A stretch of 64,000 nucleotides of DNA from Aurantimicrobium minutum (GCF_029892845.1 NZ_JARXVT010000002.1:124001-188000); one strand, 5' to 3'. Counted from the stretch's first letter, positions 39,615 through 48,561 are shown. The notes: generated by a model not told the origin, from the sequence alone. Translations and numbers: made by a program.

Positions 39615-39950
39615 CTAGGCAGGAATCTCTGTGGAAGAAATCTTTGCCAACTGCCGTTCACGCATAGCCATAAACAACGGGAAAGTGAAGGCCATTGCCG
39701 TGACACCCGAAAGCAGGATGTAGAGCCAAACGCGCTTCATCTTCAGACGACGAGCTTCACTGATCATGAACACCACGACGGCGATAGCAACAATCGTGAA
39801 GTCGGCCGAGAGGACCCAATCCACTGCCGTGCCAAACCAGGCAGCCATGTAGTCCTCGTTATTCATGACAGCAAGCCCATTAAAGATCCACGCTGTGACG
39901 AGTCCGATAATCGACAGAACCAGGTAAACCCAGAACAGTGACTTGTGCAT
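39615..39950 (-). CDS. DUF2834-type small membrane protein
   Basis: 111 residues with three hydrophobic segments. Features matching my memory of DUF2834 are AWFGTAVDWVLSADFTIVAI and EARRLKMKRVWLYILLSG. Function unknown. It lies 17 bases after the DEAD-box helicase stop and directly upstream of the Ser-repeat gene, all leftward. Confidence 0.75.
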   Translation of the reverse strand: MHKSLFWVYLVLSIIGLVTAWIFNGLAVMNNEDYMAAWFGTAVDWVLSADFTIVAIAVVVFMISEARRLKMKRVWLYILLSGVTAMAFTFPLFMAMRERQLAKISSTEIPA

Positions 39951-39967
39951 GAGGGTACTCCTCGTGA

Positions 39968-41869
39968 TTAGTGACGGGGTTTGCGTGCCGGACGCTCGTC
40001 GCGCTCGTCGCGACGTGCAGAGGAGGAGCTGTCAGCACGAAGTTCGATCAGCTTTCCACTGATGCGAGTTCCTTCGAGCCTGCCGAAAACATCACTGCCG
40101 AGGTTGGCGGGAAGCTCAACAATGGAGTGATCGGGAAGAATCTTGATCGCGCCAAAGTCATCGCGGCTCAGGCCACCCTCATTGGCGAGTGCACCCACAA
40201 TTTGGCGAGGCTCCACCTTGTGTCGCTTTCCCACTTCAATTCGGTACGAGGACATGGGCTGGTTGTTCTCACGTGGGCGACGCTCAGGTCGGTCCTCGCG
40301 GTTGAAACGCTCACGGGGTGGGCGGTCGTCGCGCGAGTAGCGGTCATCACGAGAAGGGCGACTTCCGCGATCTCCACGGTCACCTCTGTCGCCTCGATCA
40401 CCGCGGCTGTTGCGGTCATTGCGACCGCCGCGATCTCCGCGGTCACCACGTTCAGCACGTTCCTTGCGAGTCTGTTCTTCACGTGCGTAGCGCTGAGCAC
40501 GTTCGTCCTCCGCAGAGAGCAGAAGAGGAGAGTCTCCCTGAGCAACAACAGCGAGTGCTGCGGCAACATCAGCTTCTGGAACATCGTGGTGTTCGATGTA
40601 GTGGCCCACGATCTCACGGAACTGGAGAATAAGGTCCGGCTGAGCCAGTGCTTCGGTGATGGCGTCGTCGAAACGAGCGAGACGTGTGACGTTCACGTCC
40701 TCCACGCTGGGCAGCTGCATCTGAGTCAAAGGTTGACGTGTTGCTCGCTCAATCGCATTGAGCAAGCGGCCCTCACGAGGAGTGACGAAGCTAATAGCAG
40801 CACCGCTGCGACCTGCACGACCGGTTCGGCCAATGCGGTGAACATAAGACTCAGTGTCGATGGGGATGTCGAAGTTCACCACGTGGCTAATGCGCTCCAC
40901 GTCGAGACCACGAGCAGCAACATCGGTGGCAACCAAGATGTCGAGCTTGCCGGACTTGAGCTGCTCAACAGTGCGCTCACGAGTGGCCTGCGGGACGTCA
41001 CCGTTAATGGCCATTGCGGAGTATCCGCGAGCGCGGAGCTTCTCTGCGAGGGTTTCGGTTTCGTTCTTGGTGCGCGTGAAGATGATCATGCCTTCGAAGT
41101 TTTCAACTTCGAGGATGCGCGTCAGCGCATCCACCTTCTGGGGGTAGGAGACCATGAGGTAACGCTGAGTGATGGTCGAAGAGGTTGTGGTCTTGCTCTT
41201 GATCGTGACTTCTTCAGGATCATTGAGGTACTGCTTAGAGATGCGGCGGATCTGGGCAGGCATGGTTGCCGAGAACAGTGCCACCTGCTTGTCAGAAGGA
41301 GTGTCCGCGAGGATCGTCTCGACGTCTTCTGCGAAGCCCATCTTGAGCATCTCGTCAGCCTCATCGAGGACCAAGTACTTGAGCTCGGTGAGATCAAGGG
41401 TTCCCTTTTGCAAATGGTCCATGATGCGACCGGGAGTACCCACCACGATGTGGACGCCGCGACGCAGAGCTGATAGCTGAACACCGTAACCCTGACCACC
41501 ATAAACAGGAAGAACGTGAACGCCCTTCATGTGAGAGGCATACTTCTCGAATGCTTCACAAACCTGGAGTGCGAGTTCACGGGTGGGAGCAAGAACAAGG
41601 GCTTGGGGGCTCTTCTGAGAGAGGTCCAAGCGGGAGAGAATGGGCAGCGCAAAAGCTGCAGTCTTACCGGTTCCCGTCTGGGCAAGACCAACAACATCCT
41701 TTCCCTCGAGAAGGATGGGGATGGTGGCTGCCTGGATAGCAGAAGGAATTTCGTAACCGACATCCTTCAGAGACTTGAGGACTGCGTCGGACAACCCCAG
41801 TTCTGAGAACTTAATGGTTTCGGGAGCAGTTTCTGCCTCGGTTGTTTCGGATGTTTCAGGTGACGTCAT
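39968..41869 (-). CDS. DEAD-box RNA helicase (DeaD/CsdA type)
   Basis: 633 residues. Q motif around F21-Q46, Walker A AQTGTGKT (63-70), PTRELA (95-100), DEAD (169-172), SAT, and HRIGRTGR. Then comes an RGD/RNDR-rich linker (RGDRGDRGDRGDRG) and a C-terminal DbpA-type RNA-binding domain (SYRIEVGKRHKVEPRQIVGA). This layout matches cold-shock and ribosome-assembly helicases that remodel structured RNA. Confidence 0.92.
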   Translation of the reverse strand: MTSPETSETTEAETAPETIKFSELGLSDAVLKSLKDVGYEIPSAIQAATIPILLEGKDVVGLAQTGTGKTAAFALPILSRLDLSQKSPQALVLAPTRELALQVCEAFEKYASHMKGVHVLPVYGGQGYGVQLSALRRGVHIVVGTPGRIMDHLQKGTLDLTELKYLVLDEADEMLKMGFAEDVETILADTPSDKQVALFSATMPAQIRRISKQYLNDPEEVTIKSKTTTSSTITQRYLMVSYPQKVDALTRILEVENFEGMIIFTRTKNETETLAEKLRARGYSAMAINGDVPQATRERTVEQLKSGKLDILVATDVAARGLDVERISHVVNFDIPIDTESYVHRIGRTGRAGRSGAAISFVTPREGRLLNAIERATRQPLTQMQLPSVEDVNVTRLARFDDAITEALAQPDLILQFREIVGHYIEHHDVPEADVAAALAVVAQGDSPLLLSAEDERAQRYAREEQTRKERAERGDRGDRGGRNDRNSRGDRGDRGDRGDRGSRPSRDDRYSRDDRPPRERFNREDRPERRPRENNQPMSSYRIEVGKRHKVEPRQIVGALANEGGLSRDDFGAIKILPDHSIVELPANLGSDVFGRLEGTRISGKLIELRADSSSSARRDERDERPARKPRH

Positions 41870-41971
41870 ACTTCAACGCTAGTGCGTTGGAGAGAAGTGA
41901 TGATTCGTACCTCTCAAAGCACAGCCTTAGGTGCCCATTGAGCAGACATAGATTTCGCGGATCGCAGGACT

Positions 41972-42012
41972 ACTCCCTCCACCGTGAGCTTCGTTTGAGT
42001 GGTGAAGGGAGT
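41972..42012 (-). terminator. Possible terminator after the LATTG surface protein
   Basis: Arms ACTCCCTCCACC and GGTGAAGGGAGT pair over 12 positions with one mismatch around a 17-base loop, starting 13 bases beyond the surface-protein stop. The long loop makes this uncertain. Confidence 0.4.
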
Positions 42013-42025
42013 AACCATTGAGTTA

Positions 42026-42871
42026 CTAACTCTTTTGAGTCTTCTTGCGGCTCGTAGCTCGGTATGCAATCAAAGTTGCGCCCAATATGAACATGAAAGC
42101 TGCTGTGCCAATAAAGCCTGCGGCGTCAACTCCGGTAGTTGCCAAAACAGCAGTCCACTGCGCGTAGAGGGTGGTATTTGCAGTGAAAGGGTAGGAAGCG
42201 CCATCTGCGTATGTGGTTCCAGCACCGTTAGCGGCGGTGTTCCACCCGGCAAAGGTGTGCCCACTTCGAGAGAAGACATTTGCAGTAAGCGGTGACGTTG
42301 CACTTGCGACCTGATCGGCCATGACACCGGTTCCTTGGTTTGCATTGAAGGTGACAGTTGTCTGTGTCACGCCTCCTGCAAGGGTCGCTATTCCTGTGTC
42401 GACAGTTGCGCCACTAGCCTGCGAATCGGCTAGCGTCACGTTGAAGTTGCGCGTTCCTGAAACGTTTATCGATGATGCAGCAAAAGTTATGGAAAGTGTC
42501 TGTCCTGCAGTGAAAGTTCCAGAAGCAATTTGGATGGTAGCGAAACCATCTGTTGAGCTGAAGTTAATTGTTTGACAGAACGGTGAGGCTGAGAAACCGG
42601 TCAGAGTCATATTGCTGCAGTTTGCTGCGGGGGATACGAAAGACCAGCCTTGTGGGAGATCCACGTTAAACATATTTGCAGGGGCACCGCTCACTGAAGT
42701 GGCAGTGACAGTAATTGGGGTTGCGTTGGTTCCTGTTGTTCCTACTTCAGAGCTGGATGTTGCTGTCGCGTTTACGAGAGGAGCAGCATTAGCAACGGAT
42801 GCGAAGCCAATCAAAGAAAAACCAACAAGAACCATTGCTGCGAGCGACTTAACGCGAAAGAACTTTTTCAT
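42026..42871 (-). CDS. Predicted cell-wall-anchored protein with InlB-type repeat and LATTG signal
   Basis: 281 residues from ATG 42871 (MKKFFRVKSLAAMVLVGFSL). Signal peptide to about residue 29 (ANA before APL). The next ~140 residues are Thr/Ser-rich, beta-sandwich-like, with one Cys pair. Residues ~172-240 are a Listeria/Bacteroides-type repeat (SGHTFAGWNTAANGAGTTYA, then LYAQWT). The end is LATTG (243-247), a hydrophobic helix and RATSRKKTQKS: a class E sortase (LAxTG) sorting signal. An in-frame TTG at 42901 lies inside the upstream palindrome and is not used. Probably controlled by the adjacent TetR protein. Confidence 0.82.
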   Translation of the reverse strand: MKKFFRVKSLAAMVLVGFSLIGFASVANAAPLVNATATSSSEVGTTGTNATPITVTATSVSGAPANMFNVDLPQGWSFVSPAANCSNMTLTGFSASPFCQTINFSSTDGFATIQIASGTFTAGQTLSITFAASSINVSGTRNFNVTLADSQASGATVDTGIATLAGGVTQTTVTFNANQGTGVMADQVASATSPLTANVFSRSGHTFAGWNTAANGAGTTYADGASYPFTANTTLYAQWTAVLATTGVDAAGFIGTAAFMFILGATLIAYRATSRKKTQKS

Positions 42872-42880
42872 AGTTATTGA

Positions 42881-42907
42881 TGTTAGTTGATAAATTATCA
42901 ACTAACA
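42881..42907. promoter_or_regulatory. Perfect palindromic operator, likely TetR site
   Basis: Arms TGTTAGTTGATAA and TTATCAACTAACA (13 bp each) flank a single central A, an exact 27-bp palindrome. It lies nine bases before the surface-protein ATG and 21 bases beyond the TetR stop. Its middle could serve as the -10 (TAATTT, 17 bases from TTGGCG at 42915-42920 on the minus strand), so binding would block transcription. The arm TGTTAGTT recurs at 43537-43544, next to the TetR start. Confidence 0.75.
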
Positions 42908-42928
42908 ATTAATCCGCCAACCTCCCTA

Positions 42929-43534
42929 TCAACTGCTGGCTTCAAATGCTCCAATTGCTGCATCTACAACGAGCTGCCAAGACGCGTTGTCGATCTGCTT
43001 CGTGGAAACATCGTCGACGGAGCGTCCCAGAGAATAAGCCTGTAAAAAGACGGCGATGGCGTCTGGATTGAGCTGCTGATCAACCCAACCTTTTTTTTGA
43101 GCTGTCGCGATTGCTTTCGATACAGCGTCCGTGACATTTTGCTGTTCGACAGCCAATGCGGCAGCGAAGTGAGTATCCGAGGAAGCGAGGCTAATCAAGC
43201 GTGCGCGCTCAGCTCGTGCAGCTGCGCGTTCAGGGACCTGGGTAATGGCACTCAGTGCGCGGATTCTCTTCCAGTAGTCCTCTTTGGATGTGGCGTTCTC
43301 CGCAATGACCAGCATTGCCGCGCCATCAGCGGACACATTTGCGCTGAAACGGTGAAGCAAAGTCGAACGCACAAGGCTCGGGAAGTCACCAAAGAAGTGG
43401 TACAAGGATCCTCTTTGCACTCCAGAACGCTTGAGGACCTCGTCTACAAGAATGTCGTGTGGTTTGTCAGAGTTGAGCATTTCTGACACCGCCTGCATCA
43501 ACTTCTCAGCGGTGGGGTGGAGGGGCTCAGCCAT
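42929..43534 (-). CDS. TetR-family transcriptional regulator
   Basis: 201 residues. N-terminal helix-turn-helix (ILVDEVLKRSGVQRGSLYHF) followed by FGDFPSLVRSTLLHRF; the rest is the variable helical ligand-binding domain. The copy of TGTTAGTT at 43537-43544, immediately before its ATG, suggests autoregulation through a weaker site. The most likely target is the LATTG surface protein downstream. The inducer is unknown. Confidence 0.9.
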   Translation of the reverse strand: MAEPLHPTAEKLMQAVSEMLNSDKPHDILVDEVLKRSGVQRGSLYHFFGDFPSLVRSTLLHRFSANVSADGAAMLVIAENATSKEDYWKRIRALSAITQVPERAAARAERARLISLASSDTHFAAALAVEQQNVTDAVSKAIATAQKKGWVDQQLNPDAIAVFLQAYSLGRSVDDVSTKQIDNASWQLVVDAAIGAFEASS

Positions 43535-43631
43535 ATTGTTAGTTTATTCCCGCTAAAACTGTAGATCTTTTTTCCAATGCAGCTATGCAGTAACAACGCA
43601 CCACATCGGAATAGGCCAACCAAGAAAAAGA

Positions 43632-43661
43632 AATACTCCGAACCCGTAGGTTCGGAGTATT
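43632..43661 (-). terminator. Original tRNA-Ser terminator, now left of the IS
   Basis: Perfect 13-bp stem AATACTCCGAACC / GGTTCGGAGTATT; on the minus strand the loop is TACG (UNCG type) and a pyrimidine run TTTCTTTTTCTT begins at the stem's end. This is a strong intrinsic terminator for leftward transcription. Its position just beyond the left 15-bp tRNA copy indicates that it ended the tRNA-Ser transcript before the IS inserted. Confidence 0.85.
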
Positions 43662-43682
43662 CGGATGTCTTCCAACATCACA

Positions 43683-43697
43683 TGGCGGTCCCGGTGG
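43683..43697. repeat. Left 15-bp target duplication (tRNA-Ser 3' end)
   Basis: TGGCGGTCCCGGTGG occurs here and again at 44985-44999, directly flanking the two ends of the IS. The right copy is the 3' end of tRNA-Ser including CCA. Exact direct repeats of this size fit the target duplications reported for IS481 elements. Confidence 0.88.
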
Positions 43698-43744
43698 TGT
43701 GTGGTTGCAGGACATAGGAATAACCTGTCGCAAGACATCGGAAT
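43698..43744 (+). repeat. IS left terminal inverted repeat and inner repeat
   Basis: The outer repeat is 43698-43721 (starts TGTGTGGTTGCAGG, ends ACATAGGAAT). An inner copy at 43726-43744 (TGTCGCAAGACATCGGAAT) is identical over 19 bases to part of the right inverted repeat. Two tandem sites containing GACAT.GGAAT suggest two transposase binding positions at this end. Confidence 0.85.
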
Positions 43745-43766
43745 AATTCACTGCTCAAATTGAGCA

Positions 43767-44930
43767 ATGAACAAAGCCCGGCTCATCATCACCGCCATCA
43801 ACGTTGAACAACTCACACAAGATGAAGCTGCCCGCCGTTACGGCGTCTCCCAAAGCTGGGTTTCCAAACTCCTCACACGCTACAAACACGAAGGCGAAGC
43901 TGCCTTCACACCCAAAACCCGACGCCCACACACCACCCCAACAGCCACCCCACAAAGCACTATCGACCTGATTCGAGAAATCAGAGCCACTCTCGAAACA
44001 GCCGGACATGACGCAGGCGCCCACACCATTGCCTGGCACCTGGAAACCCACCACAACATCCGGATCAATCCCGCCACCATCTGGCGTCACCTCAAACGCT
44101 TAGGGGCGATCACACCCCAACCCCAGAAACGGCCCCGCTCCTCCTACATCCGCTTTCAAGCAGACCTACCCAACGAGACCTGGCAGTCAGACTTCACCCA
44201 TTTCCGCCTTGCCACAGGAGTCGACACAGAAATCATTACCTGGATCGATGACCACTCCCGCTTCGCCCTCCACGTCTCAGCCCACCACCGCATCACAGCC
44301 AAAATCGTCCTGGCAACTTTCCAAGAAACCACACAAAAACACGGTGAACCCGCCTCAACTCTGACTGATAACGGCATGGTGTTCACCACCAAACTTGCCG
44401 CCGGAAGACGAGGCCTGAACAGTCTCAACGCCCTCGAAGCACACCTCGCCACACAAGGAATCAAACAAAAGAACTCAACACCCGGACACCCCACAACCTG
44501 CGGAAAGGTCGAGAGATTCCAGCAAACAATGAAGAAATGGCTGAGGCAACAAACCCCGGCCCACACCCTGGAAGAACTCCAACACCTCATCAACACATTC
44601 GTCACCGACTACAACCACCACAGGCCCCACAGATCCCTCGGACGCCGCACACCAGCTGGGGCCTATGAAGCACTCAGCAAAGCAAAACCGGACCCAACAC
44701 AACTGAACACCGAACCCAGAGTCCGCTACGACAAAGTTGATGAAAACGGTTCGATCTCATTTCGACAGGCAGGCAAAATGCACCACATCGGAATCGGCAG
44801 ACCCTACAAAAACACGCGAGTGATCCTGCTCGTCGATGGTTTAGAAATCCGCGTCGTTGACAAGAAAACAGGCGAACTGATCCGTGAACTCACACTCGAT
44901 ACGAGCAGGGATTATCAACCCCAGAAATGA
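43767..44930 (+). CDS. IS481-family DDE transposase
   Basis: 387 residues, complete. N-terminal helix-turn-helix (TQDEAARRYGVSQSWVSKLL), then the rve integrase core with catalytic D142 (WQSDFTHF), D201 (LTDNGMVF) and E249 (CGKVERFQQT). HHRPHRSLGRRTPAGAYEAL near residue 285 is typical of the family. No Shine-Dalgarno is present; instead a 15-bp palindrome TGCTCAA-A-TTGAGCA ends right at the ATG, which may limit expression. Confidence 0.95.
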   Translation: MNKARLIITAINVEQLTQDEAARRYGVSQSWVSKLLTRYKHEGEAAFTPKTRRPHTTPTATPQSTIDLIREIRATLETAGHDAGAHTIAWHLETHHNIRINPATIWRHLKRLGAITPQPQKRPRSSYIRFQADLPNETWQSDFTHFRLATGVDTEIITWIDDHSRFALHVSAHHRITAKIVLATFQETTQKHGEPASTLTDNGMVFTTKLAAGRRGLNSLNALEAHLATQGIKQKNSTPGHPTTCGKVERFQQTMKKWLRQQTPAHTLEELQHLINTFVTDYNHHRPHRSLGRRTPAGAYEALSKAKPDPTQLNTEPRVRYDKVDENGSISFRQAGKMHHIGIGRPYKNTRVILLVDGLEIRVVDKKTGELIRELTLDTSRDYQPQK

Positions 44931-44932
44931 AA

Positions 44933-44964
44933 GAATCCCCTGAACCCGTGGGTTCAGAGGATTC
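44933..44964 (-). terminator. Terminator in the IS right end, now serving tRNA-Ser
   Basis: On the minus strand a 14-bp stem (GAATCCTCTGAACC / GGTTCAGGGGATTC, with one U-G pair) closes a CACG loop, followed by TTTCATTTCT. The same position is an A-C mismatch on the plus strand, so it is built to work leftward. It lies 20 bases beyond the tRNA CCA, the spacing found for the displaced native terminator. Confidence 0.8.
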
Positions 44965-44984
44965 CGATGTCTTGCGACATCACA
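44961..44984 (-). repeat. IS right terminal inverted repeat
   Basis: Read leftward from 44984 it begins TGTGATGTCGCAAGAC and ends CATCGGAAT, matching the left outer repeat at 19 of 24 positions. The sequence just left of the left target duplication (43682 to 43659, leftward) matches this repeat at 21 of 24 positions, better than the element's own left end does. Confidence 0.85.
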
Positions 44985-45074
44985 TGGCGGTCCCGGTGGG
45001 ATTTGAACCCACGGTGCGCTTTCACGCACACAACTTTTCGAGAGTTGCACCTTCGGCCGCTCGGACACGGAACC
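44985..45074 (-). tRNA. tRNA-Ser (anticodon CGA)
   Basis: 90 nt with encoded CCA. The acceptor stem GGTTCCG pairs with CGGGACC; the anticodon stem CAACT/AGTTG closes loop CTCGAAA giving anticodon CGA (codon UCG). A long variable arm (TGTGCG...CGCAC) marks a class II serine tRNA, and the T arm is GTGGGTTCAAATCCCAC. The last 15 bases are duplicated on the far side of the IS. Confidence 0.96.
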
Positions 45075-45084
45075 AATAGCTAAG

Positions 45085-45114
45085 AGTTTACGCACAGCTC
45101 GCGCCAGCCACCAA
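45085..45114 (-). promoter_or_regulatory. tRNA-Ser promoter
   Basis: On the minus strand TTGGTG (45114-45109), an 18-base spacer and TAAACT (45090-45085), ending 10 bases before the tRNA 5' end. Position and spacing fit a housekeeping promoter. Confidence 0.55.
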
Positions 45115-45147
45115 TCCACTGTCGGCGGTGAAAGCTAGGCTGTCCGC

Positions 45148-46512
45148 ATGGCCAAAGCATCTCCTGGATACACCTGCACCGAATGCGGTTGGAACACCGT
45201 CAAATGGGTGGGGCGTTGTGGCGAATGCCAAGCCTGGGGAACCGTCGTTGAGGAAGCCACCAAGACGGGCATCCAGGTCAAGATGAAGCCCGTGGTCGTG
45301 AGCGAAGCAAATGCTGCGCGTCCCATCACGGAAGTCCCTGCCGATGGCGAGCTCAAGCATTGGGCTAGTGGGATCAATGAGTTCGATCGAGTGCTCGGCG
45401 GTGGCATTGTTCCAGGCGCTGCCATCTTGCTCTCAGGTGAACCTGGTGTGGGAAAGTCCACTCTTCTTCTTGAGGTTGCTTCGCGCGCAGCGAAGACCGG
45501 AGCCAAGGTTCTCTATGTCAGCGCGGAAGAATCCGTCAGCCAGGTGCGCTTACGTGCTTCTCGCACGGGCGCACTGACCGACAATCTTTATCTCGCCGCT
45601 GAGACCGATCTCTCCACCATCATTGGTCAGATCGATGCTGTCTCCCCTGCCCTTCTGATAGTGGACTCTGTCCAGACTGTTGCGAGTTCAGCAGTTGAAG
45701 GTCTCGCTGGCGGTCCTAGTCAGGTGCGCGAAGTCGCCAGCGTTCTCATTCGCGTAGCGAAGGAACGCAACCTCCCGATTCTTCTTGTAGGTCACGTGAC
45801 CAAGGACGGCAGCATTGCCGGTCCTCGCCTTCTCGAGCACCTAGTCGATGTGGTCTGCCAGTTCGAAGGTGACCGCCAAACCGCGCTGCGGTTTGTCCGC
45901 GCGTTGAAGAACCGCTTCGGCCCTACCGATGAAGTTGGTTGCTTCGAGATGACCGGTGACGGCATTGCCGAAGTCCCCGATCCCAGTGGACTGTTTTTGA
46001 GCCGTTCTGCTGTTGCCGTTTCGGGAACCTGTGCAACCGTTGCCCTCGAAGGTCGCCGTCCACTTCCTGTTGAGATTCAGGCTCTGGTTGTTCCCACCAG
46101 TGCACCCAATCCTCGCCGTGTAACCAACGGTGTTGATAGCTCTCGCGTGGCCATGCTTCTTGCTGTGCTCGAACGCCGTGCTGGACTCAAACTCAGTGAC
46201 AAAGATGTTTACGTCTCCACCGTGGGTGGAGTCCGCTTGAATGAACCTGGTGCTGACCTAGGCATTGCCATCGCAGTGGCCAGTGCATTCCATGACAAGC
46301 CCATTGCTCACACCGTTGCTGCCTTTGGTGAGATCTCTCTTGCTGGAGAGATCCGACCAGTAAACGGCGGCAAGCAGCGTGATGCTGAAGCGACTCGTTT
46401 GGGCTTCACCACCCGTATTGATGACAAGGTGGGAACACTGCGTTCAGCCTTGAAGGCAGCCTTTGACACTGCCAAAGATGCGCGTGAGCGCGAGATTGAC
46501 GCTGCGTTCTAA
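45148..46512 (+). CDS. radA: DNA repair protein RadA
   Basis: 454 residues. RecA-like helicase that processes recombination branches. Zinc finger C10-C13-C24-C27, Walker A GEPGVGKST (97-105), RadA motif KNRFG (254-258), and a C-terminal Lon-like domain (LSDKDVYVSTVGGVRLNEPG). Complete and of normal length. Its last four bases overlap the convergent DUF779 gene. Confidence 0.97.
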   Translation: MAKASPGYTCTECGWNTVKWVGRCGECQAWGTVVEEATKTGIQVKMKPVVVSEANAARPITEVPADGELKHWASGINEFDRVLGGGIVPGAAILLSGEPGVGKSTLLLEVASRAAKTGAKVLYVSAEESVSQVRLRASRTGALTDNLYLAAETDLSTIIGQIDAVSPALLIVDSVQTVASSAVEGLAGGPSQVREVASVLIRVAKERNLPILLVGHVTKDGSIAGPRLLEHLVDVVCQFEGDRQTALRFVRALKNRFGPTDEVGCFEMTGDGIAEVPDPSGLFLSRSAVAVSGTCATVALEGRRPLPVEIQALVVPTSAPNPRRVTNGVDSSRVAMLLAVLERRAGLKLSDKDVYVSTVGGVRLNEPGADLGIAIAVASAFHDKPIAHTVAAFGEISLAGEIRPVNGGKQRDAEATRLGFTTRIDDKVGTLRSALKAAFDTAKDAREREIDAAF

Positions 46513-46907
46513 ACAGACTCAGCTTTGAGCAAACCGAAGTGCTCAATCTCTGAATCATCGAGCATGCGTGAGCGAATCATGAAGCGCACACCCTCAGGGG
46601 ATTCAACGGAGAAACCGCTGCCTCGACCCTTCACCACATCAACTGTGAGGTGGGTGAACTTCCAGTACTCATACTGAGAGGCGGACATATAGAACTCGAT
46701 GGAGGGGATTCCCTCGACATGGAGTGTTTCGAGCAGGATGTCCGATCCGCCGATTTTGAACATTCCTACGGGGTAACACATCGGGGAGCTGCCATCACAG
46801 CAGCCCCCCGACTGGTGAAACATGAGTGGACCGTGCTTGAGCGTCATTTTGCGCATGAGCTCTTCAGCTTCAGGCGTGCATTCAACTCGGGTGAAGTCCA
46901 TACTCAC
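46509..46907 (-). CDS. DUF779 protein linked to aldehyde dehydrogenase
   Basis: 132 residues. The cysteine-rich MFHQSGGCCDGSSPMCYPVG segment, which could bind a metal, is the signature of DUF779. These proteins are regularly encoded beside ExaC/AcoD-type aldehyde dehydrogenases, as here (38 bases after the dehydrogenase stop). The role is not known. The start is GTG 46907 with AGGAG four bases away; an ATG two codons later is equally possible. Confidence 0.85.
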   Translation of the reverse strand: MSMDFTRVECTPEAEELMRKMTLKHGPLMFHQSGGCCDGSSPMCYPVGMFKIGGSDILLETLHVEGIPSIEFYMSASQYEYWKFTHLTVDVVKGRGSGFSVESPEGVRFMIRSRMLDDSEIEHFGLLKAESV

Positions 46908-46945
46908 GATTCTCCTGTGTACTTATCCGTTTAGATAGTGCCGAT

Positions 46946-48469
<1,524 letters not shown>

Positions 48470-48561
48470 TTCTTTACCTTTCGACGTCTTTGTCGTTAGT
48501 GCCTAATTTGGCAGTTCACACGTTACGGCGAGGAAGGTTGCAGAAAGTTGCGCAGTGAAAG

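Larger units (their letters stand above)
43698..44984 (+). mobile_element. IS481-family insertion sequence inserted at the tRNA-Ser 3' end
   Basis: 1287 bp. It starts TGTG and ends CACA, with 24-bp terminal inverted repeats matching at 19 positions, one transposase gene, and a 15-bp direct target duplication. It abuts the CCA of tRNA-Ser(CGA), and the duplication keeps the tRNA sequence intact. The transposase frame is complete, so the element may still be mobile. Its right end carries a trailer and terminator closely resembling the displaced tRNA terminator. Confidence 0.9.

Noticed and set aside
39430-39618. 62-codon plus-strand frame opposite the Ser-repeat gene
   Set aside because: Its Pro/Glu/Ile pattern is simply the complement of the Ser-repeat codons. 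The minus frame has the exact register, a membrane-like end and operon spacing.
39971-41473. 500-codon plus-strand frame
   Set aside because: Antisense to the DEAD-box helicase, which has all motifs intact; the open frame comes from codon bias.
43632-45074. Integrase-type genomic island at tRNA-Ser
   Set aside because: The tRNA-end duplication looks like an att site, but there is no tyrosine or serine recombinase, and IS481 inverted repeats sit exactly inside the 15-bp duplications.
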